The translations under genes were made by a program, and so were the position numbers. 64,000 nt of DNA, from positions 124,001 through 188,000 of the forward strand of contig NZ_UWFA01000500.1 of assembly GCF_900601905.1 (NCBI RefSeq), written 5' to 3'. Below the pieces are notes generated by a model. It did not search any database. It was given only the letters and a program-made list of their open reading frames with translations, and was not told the DNA's origin. Positions 27,061 through 35,407 of this stretch are shown piece after piece; the stretch's first letter is position 1; each line of letters starts with the position of its first letter. The stretch is from Pseudomonas viridiflava. GTDB taxonomy: Bacteria; Pseudomonadota; Gammaproteobacteria; Pseudomonadales; Pseudomonadaceae.

Positions 27061-27771
27061 TTAGAATTTGCGGCTGTGGTTCAGCCCCACCAGATACTCT
27101 TCCCCACCCAACTGGCGCATCTGCTGGCGAATCCAGCTGGCGCGGCCTGCAACGTAGCTGCTCGGCCGACCGGCATTCCATTCGCGAGGATTGGGCAGAA
27201 CGGCGGCCAGATAGCTGGCCTGTTGCGTGGACAAGGCGCTGGCATTGACGCCGAAGTGATGCTGCGCGGCGGCCTGGGCGCCGAACACGCCGTCATCCCA
27301 CTCAACGCTGTTGAGGTATACCTCAAGAATGCGCTGCTTGGACCAGAGGATTTCAATCAGCCCGGTAAACCATGCTTCCAGGCCTTTGCGCAGATAGCTG
27401 CGGCCCGACCAGAGGAACAGGTTCTTCGCCACTTGCTGGCTCAGGGTGCTGGCCCCGCGTACCGAACCGCCCAGTTCGTTATGGGCGATGGCGGCCTGAA
27501 TCGCCTCGACGTCGAAGCCCCAGTGCTCGGCGAACTTCTGATCCTCCCCAGCAATGACCGCGATTTTCAGGTCGTTGGAGATTTTGCTCCACGGCTGCCA
27601 AGTGCGCTGCAGATCAATGGGTTTGCCATCGACCCAGGATTCTATCTTGCGCTCGACCATCAGCGCCGTACCCGGTGGCGGCACGAAGCGGAAGATCAGG
27701 ACCAGCAAAACGCTGCCCGCTGCAAACCAGAGCAGGGCTTTGATGAGGCGACTCAGTAATGTACGCAGCAT
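27061..27771 (-). CDS. mtgA: Monofunctional peptidoglycan glycosyltransferase
   Basis: A 236-residue GT51 enzyme with one N-terminal membrane anchor (LLWFAAGSVLLVLIFRFVPP). The catalytic signature EDQKFAEHWGFD holds the active-site glutamate, and GASTLSQQVAKNLFLW is the second family motif. It polymerises lipid II into glycan strands without transpeptidation. It is convergent with rpoH and divergent from the DUF423 gene. Confidence 0.95.
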   Translation of the reverse strand: MLRTLLSRLIKALLWFAAGSVLLVLIFRFVPPPGTALMVERKIESWVDGKPIDLQRTWQPWSKISNDLKIAVIAGEDQKFAEHWGFDVEAIQAAIAHNELGGSVRGASTLSQQVAKNLFLWSGRSYLRKGLEAWFTGLIEILWSKQRILEVYLNSVEWDDGVFGAQAAAQHHFGVNASALSTQQASYLAAVLPNPREWNAGRPSSYVAGRASWIRQQMRQLGGEEYLVGLNHSRKF

Positions 27772-27845
27772 AGAGATGGCTTGGCCGAACCCGTGGAGCG
27801 GGCCATTATACAGACCGTGCGCCTTTGAACGATTTGGAGTTGGTA

Positions 27846-28223
27846 ATGGTTCGGACCTTTTTGATGTTGGCAGCGTTTTTCGGCTTCACAGGCGTGGCTC
27901 TGGGAGCCTTTGCCGCCCATGGACTCAAGAATCGCTTGAGCCCGGAATACCTGGCGATTTTTCATACCGGCGTGCTCTACCAACTGATCCACGCGTTGGC
28001 GCTTCTTGGCGTGGCAGTGCTTGCCGCGCAGCTGCCGGGCCGCTTGATGAGCATGGCGGGCTGGTCCTTTGCGCTGGGAATCGTGCTGTTTTCCGGCAGC
28101 CTTTACCTGTTGACCCTGACCGGGATCAGCAAGCTGGGGATCATCACCCCCTTTGGCGGGCTGGCGTTTCTGATCGGTTGGGCGCTGTTGGGTTTGACCG
28201 CGTGGCGGTTGGGTGGGGTTTGA
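27846..28223 (+). CDS. DUF423 (YgdD-like) membrane protein
   Basis: A 125-residue protein with four predicted membrane helices and the family's starting pattern FFGFTGVALGAFAAHGLKNRL. The ATG at 27846 is chosen over the TTG at 27825 because GGAG lies at 27836-27839. The function of DUF423 proteins is unknown. It stands alone between mtgA and thiS. Confidence 0.87.
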   Translation: MVRTFLMLAAFFGFTGVALGAFAAHGLKNRLSPEYLAIFHTGVLYQLIHALALLGVAVLAAQLPGRLMSMAGWSFALGIVLFSGSLYLLTLTGISKLGIITPFGGLAFLIGWALLGLTAWRLGGV

Positions 28224-28249
28224 TCGACCCGGTTTTGGATTGAAATGAT

Positions 28250-28339
28250 CGTTGGAGCGAGGCTTGCCCGCGAAGAACGCTAACGCGGTGCGTCAGAATC
28301 ACCGAGTTGCCTGATTCGCGGGCAAGCCTCGCTTCAACG
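28250..28339. repeat. REPIN (GAGGCTTGCCCGCGAA type)
   Basis: Arms CGTTGGAGCGAGGCTTGCCC and GGGCAAGCCTCGCTTCAACG are inverse copies with one mismatch. Confidence 0.9.
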
Positions 28340-28438
28340 GTATCTAGGTTGCCAAAGACGAATGGCATGGCTTTACCTTGGTCATACCGCCTGATCGGGC
28401 TAGAATGCTCGCCCCAAAAATGATGGCTGCTCCCGCGC

Positions 28439-28639
28439 ATGCACATTCAGTTGAACGGTGAACCCTTTGAACTGCCCGATGGCGAGACCGTCGCGGCATT
28501 GTTGACCCGCCTTGAGCTTGTCGGGCGTCGTGTCGCGGTCGAGCTGAACCTGGATATCGTGCCGCGCAGCCAGCATGAGTCCACGGCGCTGCGTGACGGC
28601 GATCAGGTCGAAGTCGTTCACGCCATCGGTGGCGGCTAG
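28439..28639 (+). CDS. thiS: Sulfur carrier protein ThiS
   Basis: A 66-residue ubiquitin-like protein starting MHIQLNGEPFELPDGETV and ending in AIGGG, so the C-terminal Gly-Gly required for thiocarboxylate formation is present. It donates sulfur for the thiazole ring of thiamine. thiG follows 53 bp later. Confidence 0.94.
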   Translation: MHIQLNGEPFELPDGETVAALLTRLELVGRRVAVELNLDIVPRSQHESTALRDGDQVEVVHAIGGG

Positions 28640-28692
28640 TCCACGACGCTTTGAATTCCACGGCCAGACCTCACCTTCCAAGAGGATTTCCA

Positions 28693-29487
28693 ATGAGCAA
28701 CGTTCGCAGCGACAAGCCGTTTATCCTGGGCGGTCGGACTTTCGAGTCGCGCCTGCTGGTGGGTACCGGCAAATATGTGGATATGGAGCAGACCCGTCTG
28801 GCCATCGAAGCCTCGGGTGCAGAGATTGTGACGGTCGCGGTACGCCGTACCAATCTGGGCCAGAATCCCGGCGAGCCGAACCTGCTGGATATCCTCCCAC
28901 CGGATCGCTACACCATCCTGCCGAACACGGCGGGCTGCTTCGACGCCATTGAAGCGGTGCGTACCTGCCGCCTGGCCCGCGAGCTGCTCGACGGCAAGAA
29001 TCTGGTCAAGCTCGAAGTCCTGGCCGACCAGAAAACCCTGTTCCCCAACGTGATCGAAACTCTCAAGGCCGCTGAAACGCTGGTCAAGGAAGGTTTCGAC
29101 GTGATGGTTTACACCAGCGATGACCCGATCATTGCGCGTCAGCTGGCGGAAATCGGCTGTATTGCGATCATGCCGCTGGCTGGCCTGATCGGCAGTGGCC
29201 TGGGAATCTGCAACCCGTACAACCTGCAGATCATTCTCGAAGAGACCAAGGTCCCGGTGCTGGTTGATGCCGGTGTCGGCACCGCATCCGATGCCACCAT
29301 TGCCATGGAGCTGGGGTGTGAAGCGGTGCTGATGAACTCGGCCATCGCCCATGCGCAAGACCCGATCCTGATGGGCGCCGCCATGAAACACGCAGTAATT
29401 GCCGGTCGCATGGCCTACCTCGCCGGCCGCATGCCGAAGAAACTCTACGCCAGCGCATCCTCGCCGCTGGATGGGTTGATTCGGTAA
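28693..29487 (+). CDS. thiG: Thiazole synthase
   Basis: A 264-residue TIM-barrel. It has FILGGRTFESRLLVGTGKY at the start, the lysine for Schiff-base formation in LVKLEVL, and VPVLVDAGVGTASDA, the phosphate-binding end. With ThiS thiocarboxylate it forms the thiazole phosphate of thiamine from deoxyxylulose phosphate and dehydroglycine. The ATG at 28693 is preceded by AGAGGA; the frame upstream lacks a ribosome site. Confidence 0.95.
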   Translation: MSNVRSDKPFILGGRTFESRLLVGTGKYVDMEQTRLAIEASGAEIVTVAVRRTNLGQNPGEPNLLDILPPDRYTILPNTAGCFDAIEAVRTCRLARELLDGKNLVKLEVLADQKTLFPNVIETLKAAETLVKEGFDVMVYTSDDPIIARQLAEIGCIAIMPLAGLIGSGLGICNPYNLQIILEETKVPVLVDAGVGTASDATIAMELGCEAVLMNSAIAHAQDPILMGAAMKHAVIAGRMAYLAGRMPKKLYASASSPLDGLIR

Positions 29488-29500
29488 GCCTGGATTAACC

Positions 29501-29590
29501 CTGTTGGAGCGAGGCTTGCCCGCGAAGAACGATGACTCGGTATTTCTGACTGACCGCGTTGTCTGGTTCGCGGGCAAGCCTCGCTCCAAC
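29501..29590. repeat. REPIN (GAGGCTTGCCCGCGAA type)
   Basis: Arms CTGTTGGAGCGAGGCTTGCC and GGCAAGCCTCGCTCCAAC are inverse copies, lying between thiG and trmB, with about 20 bases from the right arm to the trmB start. Confidence 0.9.
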
Positions 29591-29610
29591 ATAAAATCTG
29601 AGATTTTTTG

Positions 29611-30345
29611 ATGACTGATCCACACTTTCCAAACCCAGAGCTGCCTGTTGCCGAAGAAGGCGAAGAGCGCCAGCATCGCCGCATCAAAAGTTTCGTGATG
29701 CGCGCCGGACGCATGACCGAAGGTCAGCAACGAGGCCTGGACCAGGGCCGTCCGTTGTACGTGTTGCCGCTGGTCGATGCGCCGGTGGATTACGATCAGG
29801 TCTTCGGCCGCTCGGCACCGCGCACCCTGGAAATCGGCTTTGGCATGGGTCATTCCTTGCTGGAGATGGCCGCCGCTGCGCCGGATCAGGATTTCATCGG
29901 CGTTGAAGTCCACTATCCGGGCGTTGGCGCCTTGCTCAATGGCGTGCTGACTCAGGGCCTGACCAACGTGCGGGTCTATGATTGCGACGCGATTGAAGTG
30001 CTCAATCGCTGCATCGCCGACAACAGCCTTGACCGCCTGATGCTGTTTTTCCCGGACCCGTGGCACAAAAGCCGTCACCACAAGCGCCGCATCGTGCAGC
30101 CGGCCTTCGCTGAGCTGGTGCGCAGCAAGCTGAAAGTGGGGGGTGTGCTGCACATGGCCACTGACTGGGAACCGTATGCCGAATTCATGCTGGAAGTGAT
30201 GAACGTCGCGCCGGGTTATCGCAACCAGGCCGAAGACGGCAAATGCGTACCACGCCCTGCCGAACGCCCGATCACCAAGTTCGAACGCCGTGGTGAGCGT
30301 CTAGGGCATGGGGTTTGGGATTTGAAGTTCGAGAAGGTGGATTAA
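29611..30345 (+). CDS. trmB: tRNA (guanine-46 N7)-methyltransferase
   Basis: A 244-residue SAM-dependent enzyme. HRRIKSFVMRAGRMTEGQ near the start is typical, EIGFGMGHSLLEMA is the SAM site, and FFPDPWHKSRHHKRRI carries the catalytic aspartate. It makes m7G46 in tRNA. Start ATG at 29611; the TTG just before it is not needed. The ribosome site is weak, and the gene begins right after a REPIN. Confidence 0.94.
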   Translation: MTDPHFPNPELPVAEEGEERQHRRIKSFVMRAGRMTEGQQRGLDQGRPLYVLPLVDAPVDYDQVFGRSAPRTLEIGFGMGHSLLEMAAAAPDQDFIGVEVHYPGVGALLNGVLTQGLTNVRVYDCDAIEVLNRCIADNSLDRLMLFFPDPWHKSRHHKRRIVQPAFAELVRSKLKVGGVLHMATDWEPYAEFMLEVMNVAPGYRNQAEDGKCVPRPAERPITKFERRGERLGHGVWDLKFEKVD

Positions 30346-30370
30346 GTCAACCTTGCAGGTTTGCACGGTT

Positions 30371-30462
30371 CCTGTGGGAGCGGTGCTTGCCCGCGATAAG
30401 GTCCACGCGATCTAAAATGAACCGCGTCCAGCCTTATCGCGGGCAAGCACCGCTCCCACAGG
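30371..30462. repeat. REPIN (GCGGTGCTTGCCCGCGATAA type)
   Basis: Arms CCTGTGGGAGCGGTGCTTGC and GCAAGCACCGCTCCCACAGG are exact inverse copies of a third core type. Confidence 0.92.
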
Positions 30463-30485
30463 GGTAAAGGTATTTCAGCCCCGCA

Positions 30486-30809
30486 TCACTTCCTGTCCGC
30501 AACCACCCCAATCAACACCAGCACCACCAGCAACACCGGCGCCAGGCTGTAGTTGTTGAACTGGCTGAGCCCGCGAATCACCCAGGGCGTCGCGTAGATC
30601 AGCGCCGCGCCGCTGCCGATGGTCACCAGCAGGGCCATCAGCGGGATGCGCAAGGCACCGGCGAAGCTGCTGATTCTGCCTTCGACCCAATTCTTGAAAT
30701 CCGCGCCAAACAGCACCAGCAAGCAGCCCACCAGCGCCAGCGCAATTTCCGAGAGGTTGCTGCGGCTCCAGCGGGAGACAGTGGCGAGCAGGTCGAGTAT
30801 GAAATCCAT
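30486..30809 (-). CDS. DUF3392 family membrane protein
   Basis: A 107-residue protein with three hydrophobic segments (about 20-40, 50-75 and 85-105). The pattern matches the DUF3392 family, which commonly lies next to hemW in gamma-proteobacteria; here its start is 10 bp after the hemW stop. Function is unknown. Confidence 0.82.
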   Translation of the reverse strand: MDFILDLLATVSRWSRSNLSEIALALVGCLLVLFGADFKNWVEGRISSFAGALRIPLMALLVTIGSGAALIYATPWVIRGLSQFNNYSLAPVLLVVLVLIGVVADRK

Positions 30810-30818
30810 GCAGGGTCC

Positions 30819-32033
30819 TTAGATCAAAAAGTATTGCAGCAGGTCGTTGAGAAACAGCTGACCTTGCGGCGTGGCGGCCAGCCGGCTCGGATCAGCGTGC
30901 AGCAGACCACGTTGCTCGGCCTGCTGGCGGGCACTGGCCAGCGAATCGAGGCTTAGACCCGTGCGTTCGCGAAATAACGCAGCGTCCACGCCATTCGTCA
31001 GGCGCAGGGCATTCATCAGGAAGTCAAACGGCAGTTCTTCGACACTCAACAGCTTTTCACCAGCTTTGAACGGCTTGGCCGGGTTCAGGTAATCCTTGGG
31101 CAGGCGGGTTTTCCAGGTGCGCACGATGCGCCCGTCCGGATGACTGAGCTTGCCGTGGGCGCCCGCACCGATACCGATGAAATCGCCGAAGCTCCAGTAA
31201 TTGAGGTTATGCCGCGCCGGTCTGCCGGGTTGCGCATAGGCCGACACTTCATACTGTGCGTAGCCATTTTCGGCGAGCAACAGCTGACCGGCCTCCTGGA
31301 TGTCCCACAGAATGTCGTCCTCGGGCAGGGTCGGTGGCTGGTTCCAGAACACCGTGTTCGGCTCCAGCGTCAGCTGATACCAGGATAAATGCGTCGGCTG
31401 GAGGTCGATGGCCTGCTGCAGATCGGCCAATGCGTCCTCTGGCGACTGATCTGGCAAGCCGTGCATCAAGTCCATGTTGAAGTTATCGAAACCCGCCTGG
31501 CGCGCCATGTCGGCGGCACGAATCGCTTCGTCGCCGTTGTGAATACGGCCCAGGGCTTTGAGTTTGGCTTCCTGAAAGCTCTGAATGCCGATCGACAGGC
31601 GATTGATGCCCAGACCGCGATACGCACTGAATTTGACCTGTTCGAAAGTGCCCGGGTTGGCTTCCAGAGTGATTTCGATGTCATGGGCAAAACGAATGCG
31701 CTGTTCGACACCCTTGAGCAAGCGGCCTAGAGAATCAGCGCTGAACAGGCTCGGCGTGCCGCCACCGAAGAAGATCGAACTCAGCTCACGGCCGTAAACA
31801 AACGGCAAGTCCAGATCCAGATCGGCCAGCAAGGCGTCGATGTATTCCGCTTCCGGCAACACGGGGCTGGCGGTGTGAGAGTTGAAATCGCAATACGGGC
31901 ATTTGCGCACGCACCACGGGATGTGGATATACAGCGACAACGGTGGCAAATGAGGCAGCGCGGCCCTCGGCCCGGTTGAGGTAAAACCGGTGTCGCCGAG
32001 GAACAGCGGAGTTGCGGGCGTTTCCTGGGTCAT
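30819..32033 (-). CDS. hemW: Heme chaperone HemW (radical SAM)
   Basis: A 404-residue radical-SAM protein with CVRKCPYCDFNSH, the Cx3Cx2C iron-sulfur motif plus the extra cysteine context of HemW. FGGGTPSLF and EANPGTF follow. It was long annotated as an anaerobic coproporphyrinogen oxidase but is a heme-transfer chaperone. It overlaps rdgB by four bases. Confidence 0.93.
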   Translation of the reverse strand: MTQETPATPLFLGDTGFTSTGPRAALPHLPPLSLYIHIPWCVRKCPYCDFNSHTASPVLPEAEYIDALLADLDLDLPFVYGRELSSIFFGGGTPSLFSADSLGRLLKGVEQRIRFAHDIEITLEANPGTFEQVKFSAYRGLGINRLSIGIQSFQEAKLKALGRIHNGDEAIRAADMARQAGFDNFNMDLMHGLPDQSPEDALADLQQAIDLQPTHLSWYQLTLEPNTVFWNQPPTLPEDDILWDIQEAGQLLLAENGYAQYEVSAYAQPGRPARHNLNYWSFGDFIGIGAGAHGKLSHPDGRIVRTWKTRLPKDYLNPAKPFKAGEKLLSVEELPFDFLMNALRLTNGVDAALFRERTGLSLDSLASARQQAEQRGLLHADPSRLAATPQGQLFLNDLLQYFLI

Positions 32034-32632
32034 TTCAGGTCCAGGCTCAAACGCTGTCGCAGAATCGCCATGGCGCGGGCGCGGTGGCTGAGCTGGTTTT
32101 TCTCGGCCGGGCTCAATTCAGCACTGGAGCAGTCGCGCTCCGGCACCCAGAACAGCGGATCGTAACCGAAACCATGGTCGCCGCTGGCCGCGGTCAGAAT
32201 GCGCCCGTGCCACAAACCTTCGCAGAGGATCGGCAACGGGTCGTCGGCATGACGTACCAGCGCCAGCACGCAGACGAACTGGGCGCCGCGCTGGTCTTCA
32301 GGTACGTCCTTGAGGGCGTCCAGCAGCTTGGCGTTGTTCGCTGCATCGCCCTGACCGTCGGCATAGCGTGCAGAATAAATTCCTGGCGCGCCGCCGAGGA
32401 AGTCCACCGCCAGGCCCGAGTCGTCAGCCAGTGCGGGCAAGCCGGAAATCCGCGCTGCGTTGCGTGCTTTGAGGATGGCGTTCTCGACGAACGACAAACC
32501 GGTCTCGTCAGGCTCTACGCTGCTGAATTCACCGATCGAGCGCAGTTGCACGCTGTCGCCGAGCATGGCCTGAAGTTCTTTGAGTTTGCCAGCGTTGTGG
32601 CTGGCCAATACGAGCTGCGCAAAATTCATCAT
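32030..32632 (-). CDS. rdgB: XTP/dITP diphosphatase
   Basis: A 200-residue Ham1/RdgB enzyme that removes deaminated purine triphosphates. VLASHNAGKLKEL at the start, DDSGLAVDFLGGAPGIYSARYA and FGYDPLFWVPE are the conserved substrate- and metal-binding motifs. It overlaps the genes on both sides by four bases, which puts it in a tight operon with the DUF4426 gene and hemW. Confidence 0.95.
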   Translation of the reverse strand: MMNFAQLVLASHNAGKLKELQAMLGDSVQLRSIGEFSSVEPDETGLSFVENAILKARNAARISGLPALADDSGLAVDFLGGAPGIYSARYADGQGDAANNAKLLDALKDVPEDQRGAQFVCVLALVRHADDPLPILCEGLWHGRILTAASGDHGFGYDPLFWVPERDCSSAELSPAEKNQLSHRARAMAILRQRLSLDLK

Positions 32633-33063
32633 TCGCCTGGGTAGATTTCCTGATTGAAGCTGAAGGAGTGCTTGTCCTCGCTGCCAGCTTTCACATCGAT
32701 GTTGAAGGTGTAGGTCTCGGCTTGTTTCACCGGGAACTGCGCTATGTAGCTGACCCAGCCTTTGTCAGTGACCTGCTTGAAGGTCAGTGGCTGAGCACGC
32801 CCGGTTAAATCCTTGTAGGTGCCCGTCACCACCGAAGGCGCTGGCTTGCCTGCCTTGAGCACAGTGATGTTGAGCACGCTCAATTGCTTGCTACGGGTCA
32901 GGCCTGAGGCGCTGGCCACTTCCTGTGACAAGGTGCTGGAAGCAAACGCGTTGTAATAGACCGTCACGTCGCCGAAGGTCTCTTGCCGGTTCGGCTTGGC
33001 GTAGTCGGCAGCAAATGCCGACAGGCTCAGAGCACAGATCAGGATCATTGCCAGGCGACGCAT
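32629..33063 (-). CDS. Secreted DUF4426 protein
   Basis: A 144-residue protein with a signal peptide (cut after SAFA, about residue 18) followed by DYAKPNRQETFGDVTVYYNAF. The pattern fits the DUF4426 family, periplasmic proteins of unknown function found between metW and rdgB in pseudomonads. The ATG at 33063 is preceded by AAGGAG; the upstream start at 33081 is not supported. Confidence 0.85.
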   Translation of the reverse strand: MRRLAMILICALSLSAFAADYAKPNRQETFGDVTVYYNAFASSTLSQEVASASGLTRSKQLSVLNITVLKAGKPAPSVVTGTYKDLTGRAQPLTFKQVTDKGWVSYIAQFPVKQAETYTFNIDVKAGSEDKHSFSFNQEIYPGE

Positions 33064-33082
33064 GGTTGTTCTCCTTATCAAA

Positions 33083-33172
33083 CTTGTAGGAGCGCGCTTG
33101 CGCGCGATGGCATTCGTTCAGGCGACTAACAGGTCAGGTTCAAAATCGAATCGCGGGCAAGCGCGCTCCTGC
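33083..33172. repeat. REPIN (GCGCGCTTGCGCGCGA type)
   Basis: The left arm has GTAGGAGCGCGCTTGCGCGC and the right arm TCGCGGGCAAGCGCGCTCCT. The arms differ at one base in the hairpin. It lies between metW and the DUF4426 gene. Confidence 0.85.
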
Positions 33173-33192
33173 CGGGTTTGTGCACAACTTTC

Positions 33193-33813
33193 CTAAACCG
33201 CGATCTTGTGTTCCTGCAACCCCGGGCTGCTGACCCGGTAGATACCGATCTCACCTAACAGGTTAGGCCATTGTTTGCTGGCCCAGCCGTGGCGATGCTG
33301 TTGATCGACGGCGAGCCGATCAATGACCCGTGCATGGCGGCCACGGCACAGTTCTTCGAAGTCGGCAAAGGTGCAGAAGTGGATGTTCGGCGTGTTGTAC
33401 CAGGTGTACGGCAGGAAGTCGGAAACCGGCATCCGGCCCTTGGTCGCCAGATACCAGCGGCAGCGCCAGTGCCCGAAGTTGGGGAAGGTGATGATGCATT
33501 GGCGGCCCACGCGGAGCATTTCGTCGAGGATCTTGTCCGGGTAGTGCACGGCTTGCAACGCCTGGGTCATGACCACCACGTCGAAGCTGTTGCTGGCGAA
33601 GTTGCCCAGGCCTTTGTCCAGATCCTGCTCGATGACGTTGACACCCTTGCTGACACAGCGGGCAATATTGTCGGCGTCGTTTTCCAGGCCATAGCCGGTG
33701 ACTTGCTTGTTGTCACGCAGCCAGGCCAGCAGTTCGCCATCGCCACAGCCCAGGTCGAGCACGCGGCTGCCCGCAGGGATCCATTCTTGGATGATTTCCA
33801 GATCGGCTCTCAT
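33193..33813 (-). CDS. metW: Methionine biosynthesis protein MetW
   Basis: A 206-residue methyltransferase-fold protein with VLDLGCGDGELLAWL as the SAM-binding motif. MetW works with MetX in homoserine acylation; its own catalytic role is unsettled. The ATG at 33813 is chosen because GAGGA precedes it; it starts 7 bp after the metX stop, so the two are coupled. Confidence 0.92.
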   Translation of the reverse strand: MRADLEIIQEWIPAGSRVLDLGCGDGELLAWLRDNKQVTGYGLENDADNIARCVSKGVNVIEQDLDKGLGNFASNSFDVVVMTQALQAVHYPDKILDEMLRVGRQCIITFPNFGHWRCRWYLATKGRMPVSDFLPYTWYNTPNIHFCTFADFEELCRGRHARVIDRLAVDQQHRHGWASKQWPNLLGEIGIYRVSSPGLQEHKIAV

Positions 33814-33820
33814 GGCGTCC

Positions 33821-34960
33821 TCAAAGTGCAATTCGGTTCATGTAACTGGAGAACGCCTGAAGGTAGCGCGGGATCGGGATCAGGAACGCATCGTGGCCCT
33901 GAGGTGCGTCGATCTCCAGATAGCAGACGTTCTTTTTCGCCGCCATCAACGCATCCACCAGTTCCCGGGAGCGGGCCGGCGAGAAGCGCCAGTCAGTGGT
34001 GAACGACATCACACAGAAATCTGCGGTGACATGGGCCAGGGTCGCGGCCAGGTCATCATTGAACGCGCCCGCCGGGTCGAAGTAGTCCAGTGCTTTGGTC
34101 ATCAACAGATACGTGTTGGCATCAAAGCGTCCGGAAAACTCTTCTCCCTGATAGCGCAGGTAGCTTTCAACCTGAAACTCCACGCTGTGGAAGTCGTAGT
34201 TGAGCTTCTCGCTCTTGAGACCACGGCCGAATTTCTCGCCCATGGAGTCATCGGACAGGTAAGTGATGTGTCCGACCATCCGCGCCAGCATCAGGCCGCG
34301 TTTGGGGATGACGCCGAATTCCTGGAAGTCGCCGCCATGGAATTCAGGGTCCGAGAGGATCGCCTGACGCGCTACTTCGTTGAAGGCAATGTTCTGCGCC
34401 GACAACTTGGGAGCCGAGGCAATGGCCAGGCAGTGCCGAACCCGATCCGGGTAAGTCATGGTCCATTGCAGGGCCTGCATGCCGCCCAGACTGCCGCCCA
34501 CGATGGCTGCCCACTGCTCGACACCCAGCCGGTCAGCCAGACGTGCCTGGCTGTGGACCCAGTCTTCCACGGTCAGCACCGGGAAATTCGCGCCGAAGGG
34601 CTTGCCAGTCTCAGGGTCAATGCTGCTCGGGCCGGTTGAGCCATTGCATCCGCCGAGGTTGTTCAGGCTGACCACAAAGAAGCGATTGGTGTCGATGGGT
34701 TTGCCAGGGCCGATGCAGCTGTCCCACCAACCGGGCTTGCGCTCGTCGACGCTGTGGAAACCCGCCGCGTGATGGTGGCCGGACAGCGCATGGCAAATCA
34801 GCACGGCATTGCTGCGCGCGGCGTTGAGTTGGCCATAGGTTTCGTACATCAGGTCGTAGGCAGGCAACGAGCGGCCACAGGCCAGCGCCAGAGGCTCGCT
34901 GAAATGCGCCAGTTGCGGCGTGACTAGACCGACAGAATCTTCGGGAAAGACCGTGGACAT
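33821..34960 (-). CDS. metX: Homoserine O-acyltransferase (succinyl form in pseudomonads)
   Basis: A 379-residue alpha/beta-hydrolase-fold enzyme. The nucleophile serine is in VGGSLGGMQALQW and the histidine in DAPQGHDAFL; NNLGGCNGSTGPSS is the family substrate loop. It acylates L-homoserine in the first committed step of methionine synthesis. In Pseudomonas the MetX/MetW pair uses succinyl-CoA. Upstream lies a 447-bp gap with a REP-like element. Confidence 0.93.
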   Translation of the reverse strand: MSTVFPEDSVGLVTPQLAHFSEPLALACGRSLPAYDLMYETYGQLNAARSNAVLICHALSGHHHAAGFHSVDERKPGWWDSCIGPGKPIDTNRFFVVSLNNLGGCNGSTGPSSIDPETGKPFGANFPVLTVEDWVHSQARLADRLGVEQWAAIVGGSLGGMQALQWTMTYPDRVRHCLAIASAPKLSAQNIAFNEVARQAILSDPEFHGGDFQEFGVIPKRGLMLARMVGHITYLSDDSMGEKFGRGLKSEKLNYDFHSVEFQVESYLRYQGEEFSGRFDANTYLLMTKALDYFDPAGAFNDDLAATLAHVTADFCVMSFTTDWRFSPARSRELVDALMAAKKNVCYLEIDAPQGHDAFLIPIPRYLQAFSSYMNRIAL

Positions 34961-35090
34961 CGAGCCTGCTCTCGCTTAAATGAGGCGTAAGTCTAAAGAC
35001 CGCTGCGGAGGGGGGCAACCAAGGAATTTGCTGGCGTCTGAAGGAAGTCCCCGCCCGTCTTCGACTCCGCGCGGTCGTCAGCAAACAAGT

Positions 35091-35189
35091 ACCGCAGGAA
35101 CGGCTTTAGCCGCGAGAGGCCGGGGCATTCAATGAATATTTTCCAGCTGGAATCTCGATTCGCGGCTGAAGCCGCTCCGGAGCTGCGGT
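35091..35189. repeat. REP-like inverted element (GGCTTTAGCCGCGA type)
   Basis: ACCGCAGGAACGGCTTTAGC at the left and GGCTGAAGCCGCTCCGGAGC at the right form an imperfect inverted pair. This core type occurs only once in the window. Confidence 0.7.
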
Positions 35190-35293
35190 GTCCAAATCTT
35201 TTATGCACAACGGGCGCTGCCTAAGAGCCAAATGGTATGAAATATATGAAAGCCTTTCGGGGATTATTTAACTCTCTGTTCTGTAAGGATTTT

Positions 35294-35335
35294 ATGGCGA
35301 CTGCAGAGCAAGGATCTGACCATTCGGATAAGTAG
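35294..35335 (+). CDS. Possible 13-residue peptide
   Basis: ATG at 35294 is preceded by GTAAGGATTTT, a good ribosome site, and followed by 12 codons to TAG (MATAEQGSDHSDK). The region is AT-rich and has no other annotation. It may be chance; no similarity is recognised. Confidence 0.2.
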   Translation: MATAEQGSDHSDK

Positions 35336-35407
35336 CTGGCTAAGTAAAAAAGCCGTCAGTCGAATTTTCATCAACAGACTTATCCACAGGCTTTCCGATT
35401 GGCGGGG

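Larger units (their letters stand above)
34961..35407. other. Intergenic region upstream of metX
   Basis: This 447-bp gap contains a REP-like element (35091-35189), a possible 13-codon frame at 35294, and one perfect DnaA-box sequence TTATCCACA (35380-35388). No riboswitch known to me matches it. Confidence 0.6.

Noticed and set aside
35380..35388. Chromosomal or plasmid replication origin at the DnaA box upstream of metX
   Set aside because: Only one box, no AT-rich repeats beyond ordinary, and no dnaA, dnaN or rep gene nearby.
34961..35407. SAM or SAH riboswitch upstream of metX
   Set aside because: No conserved core of either class could be found on the minus strand; the only structure is a REP-like inverted pair.
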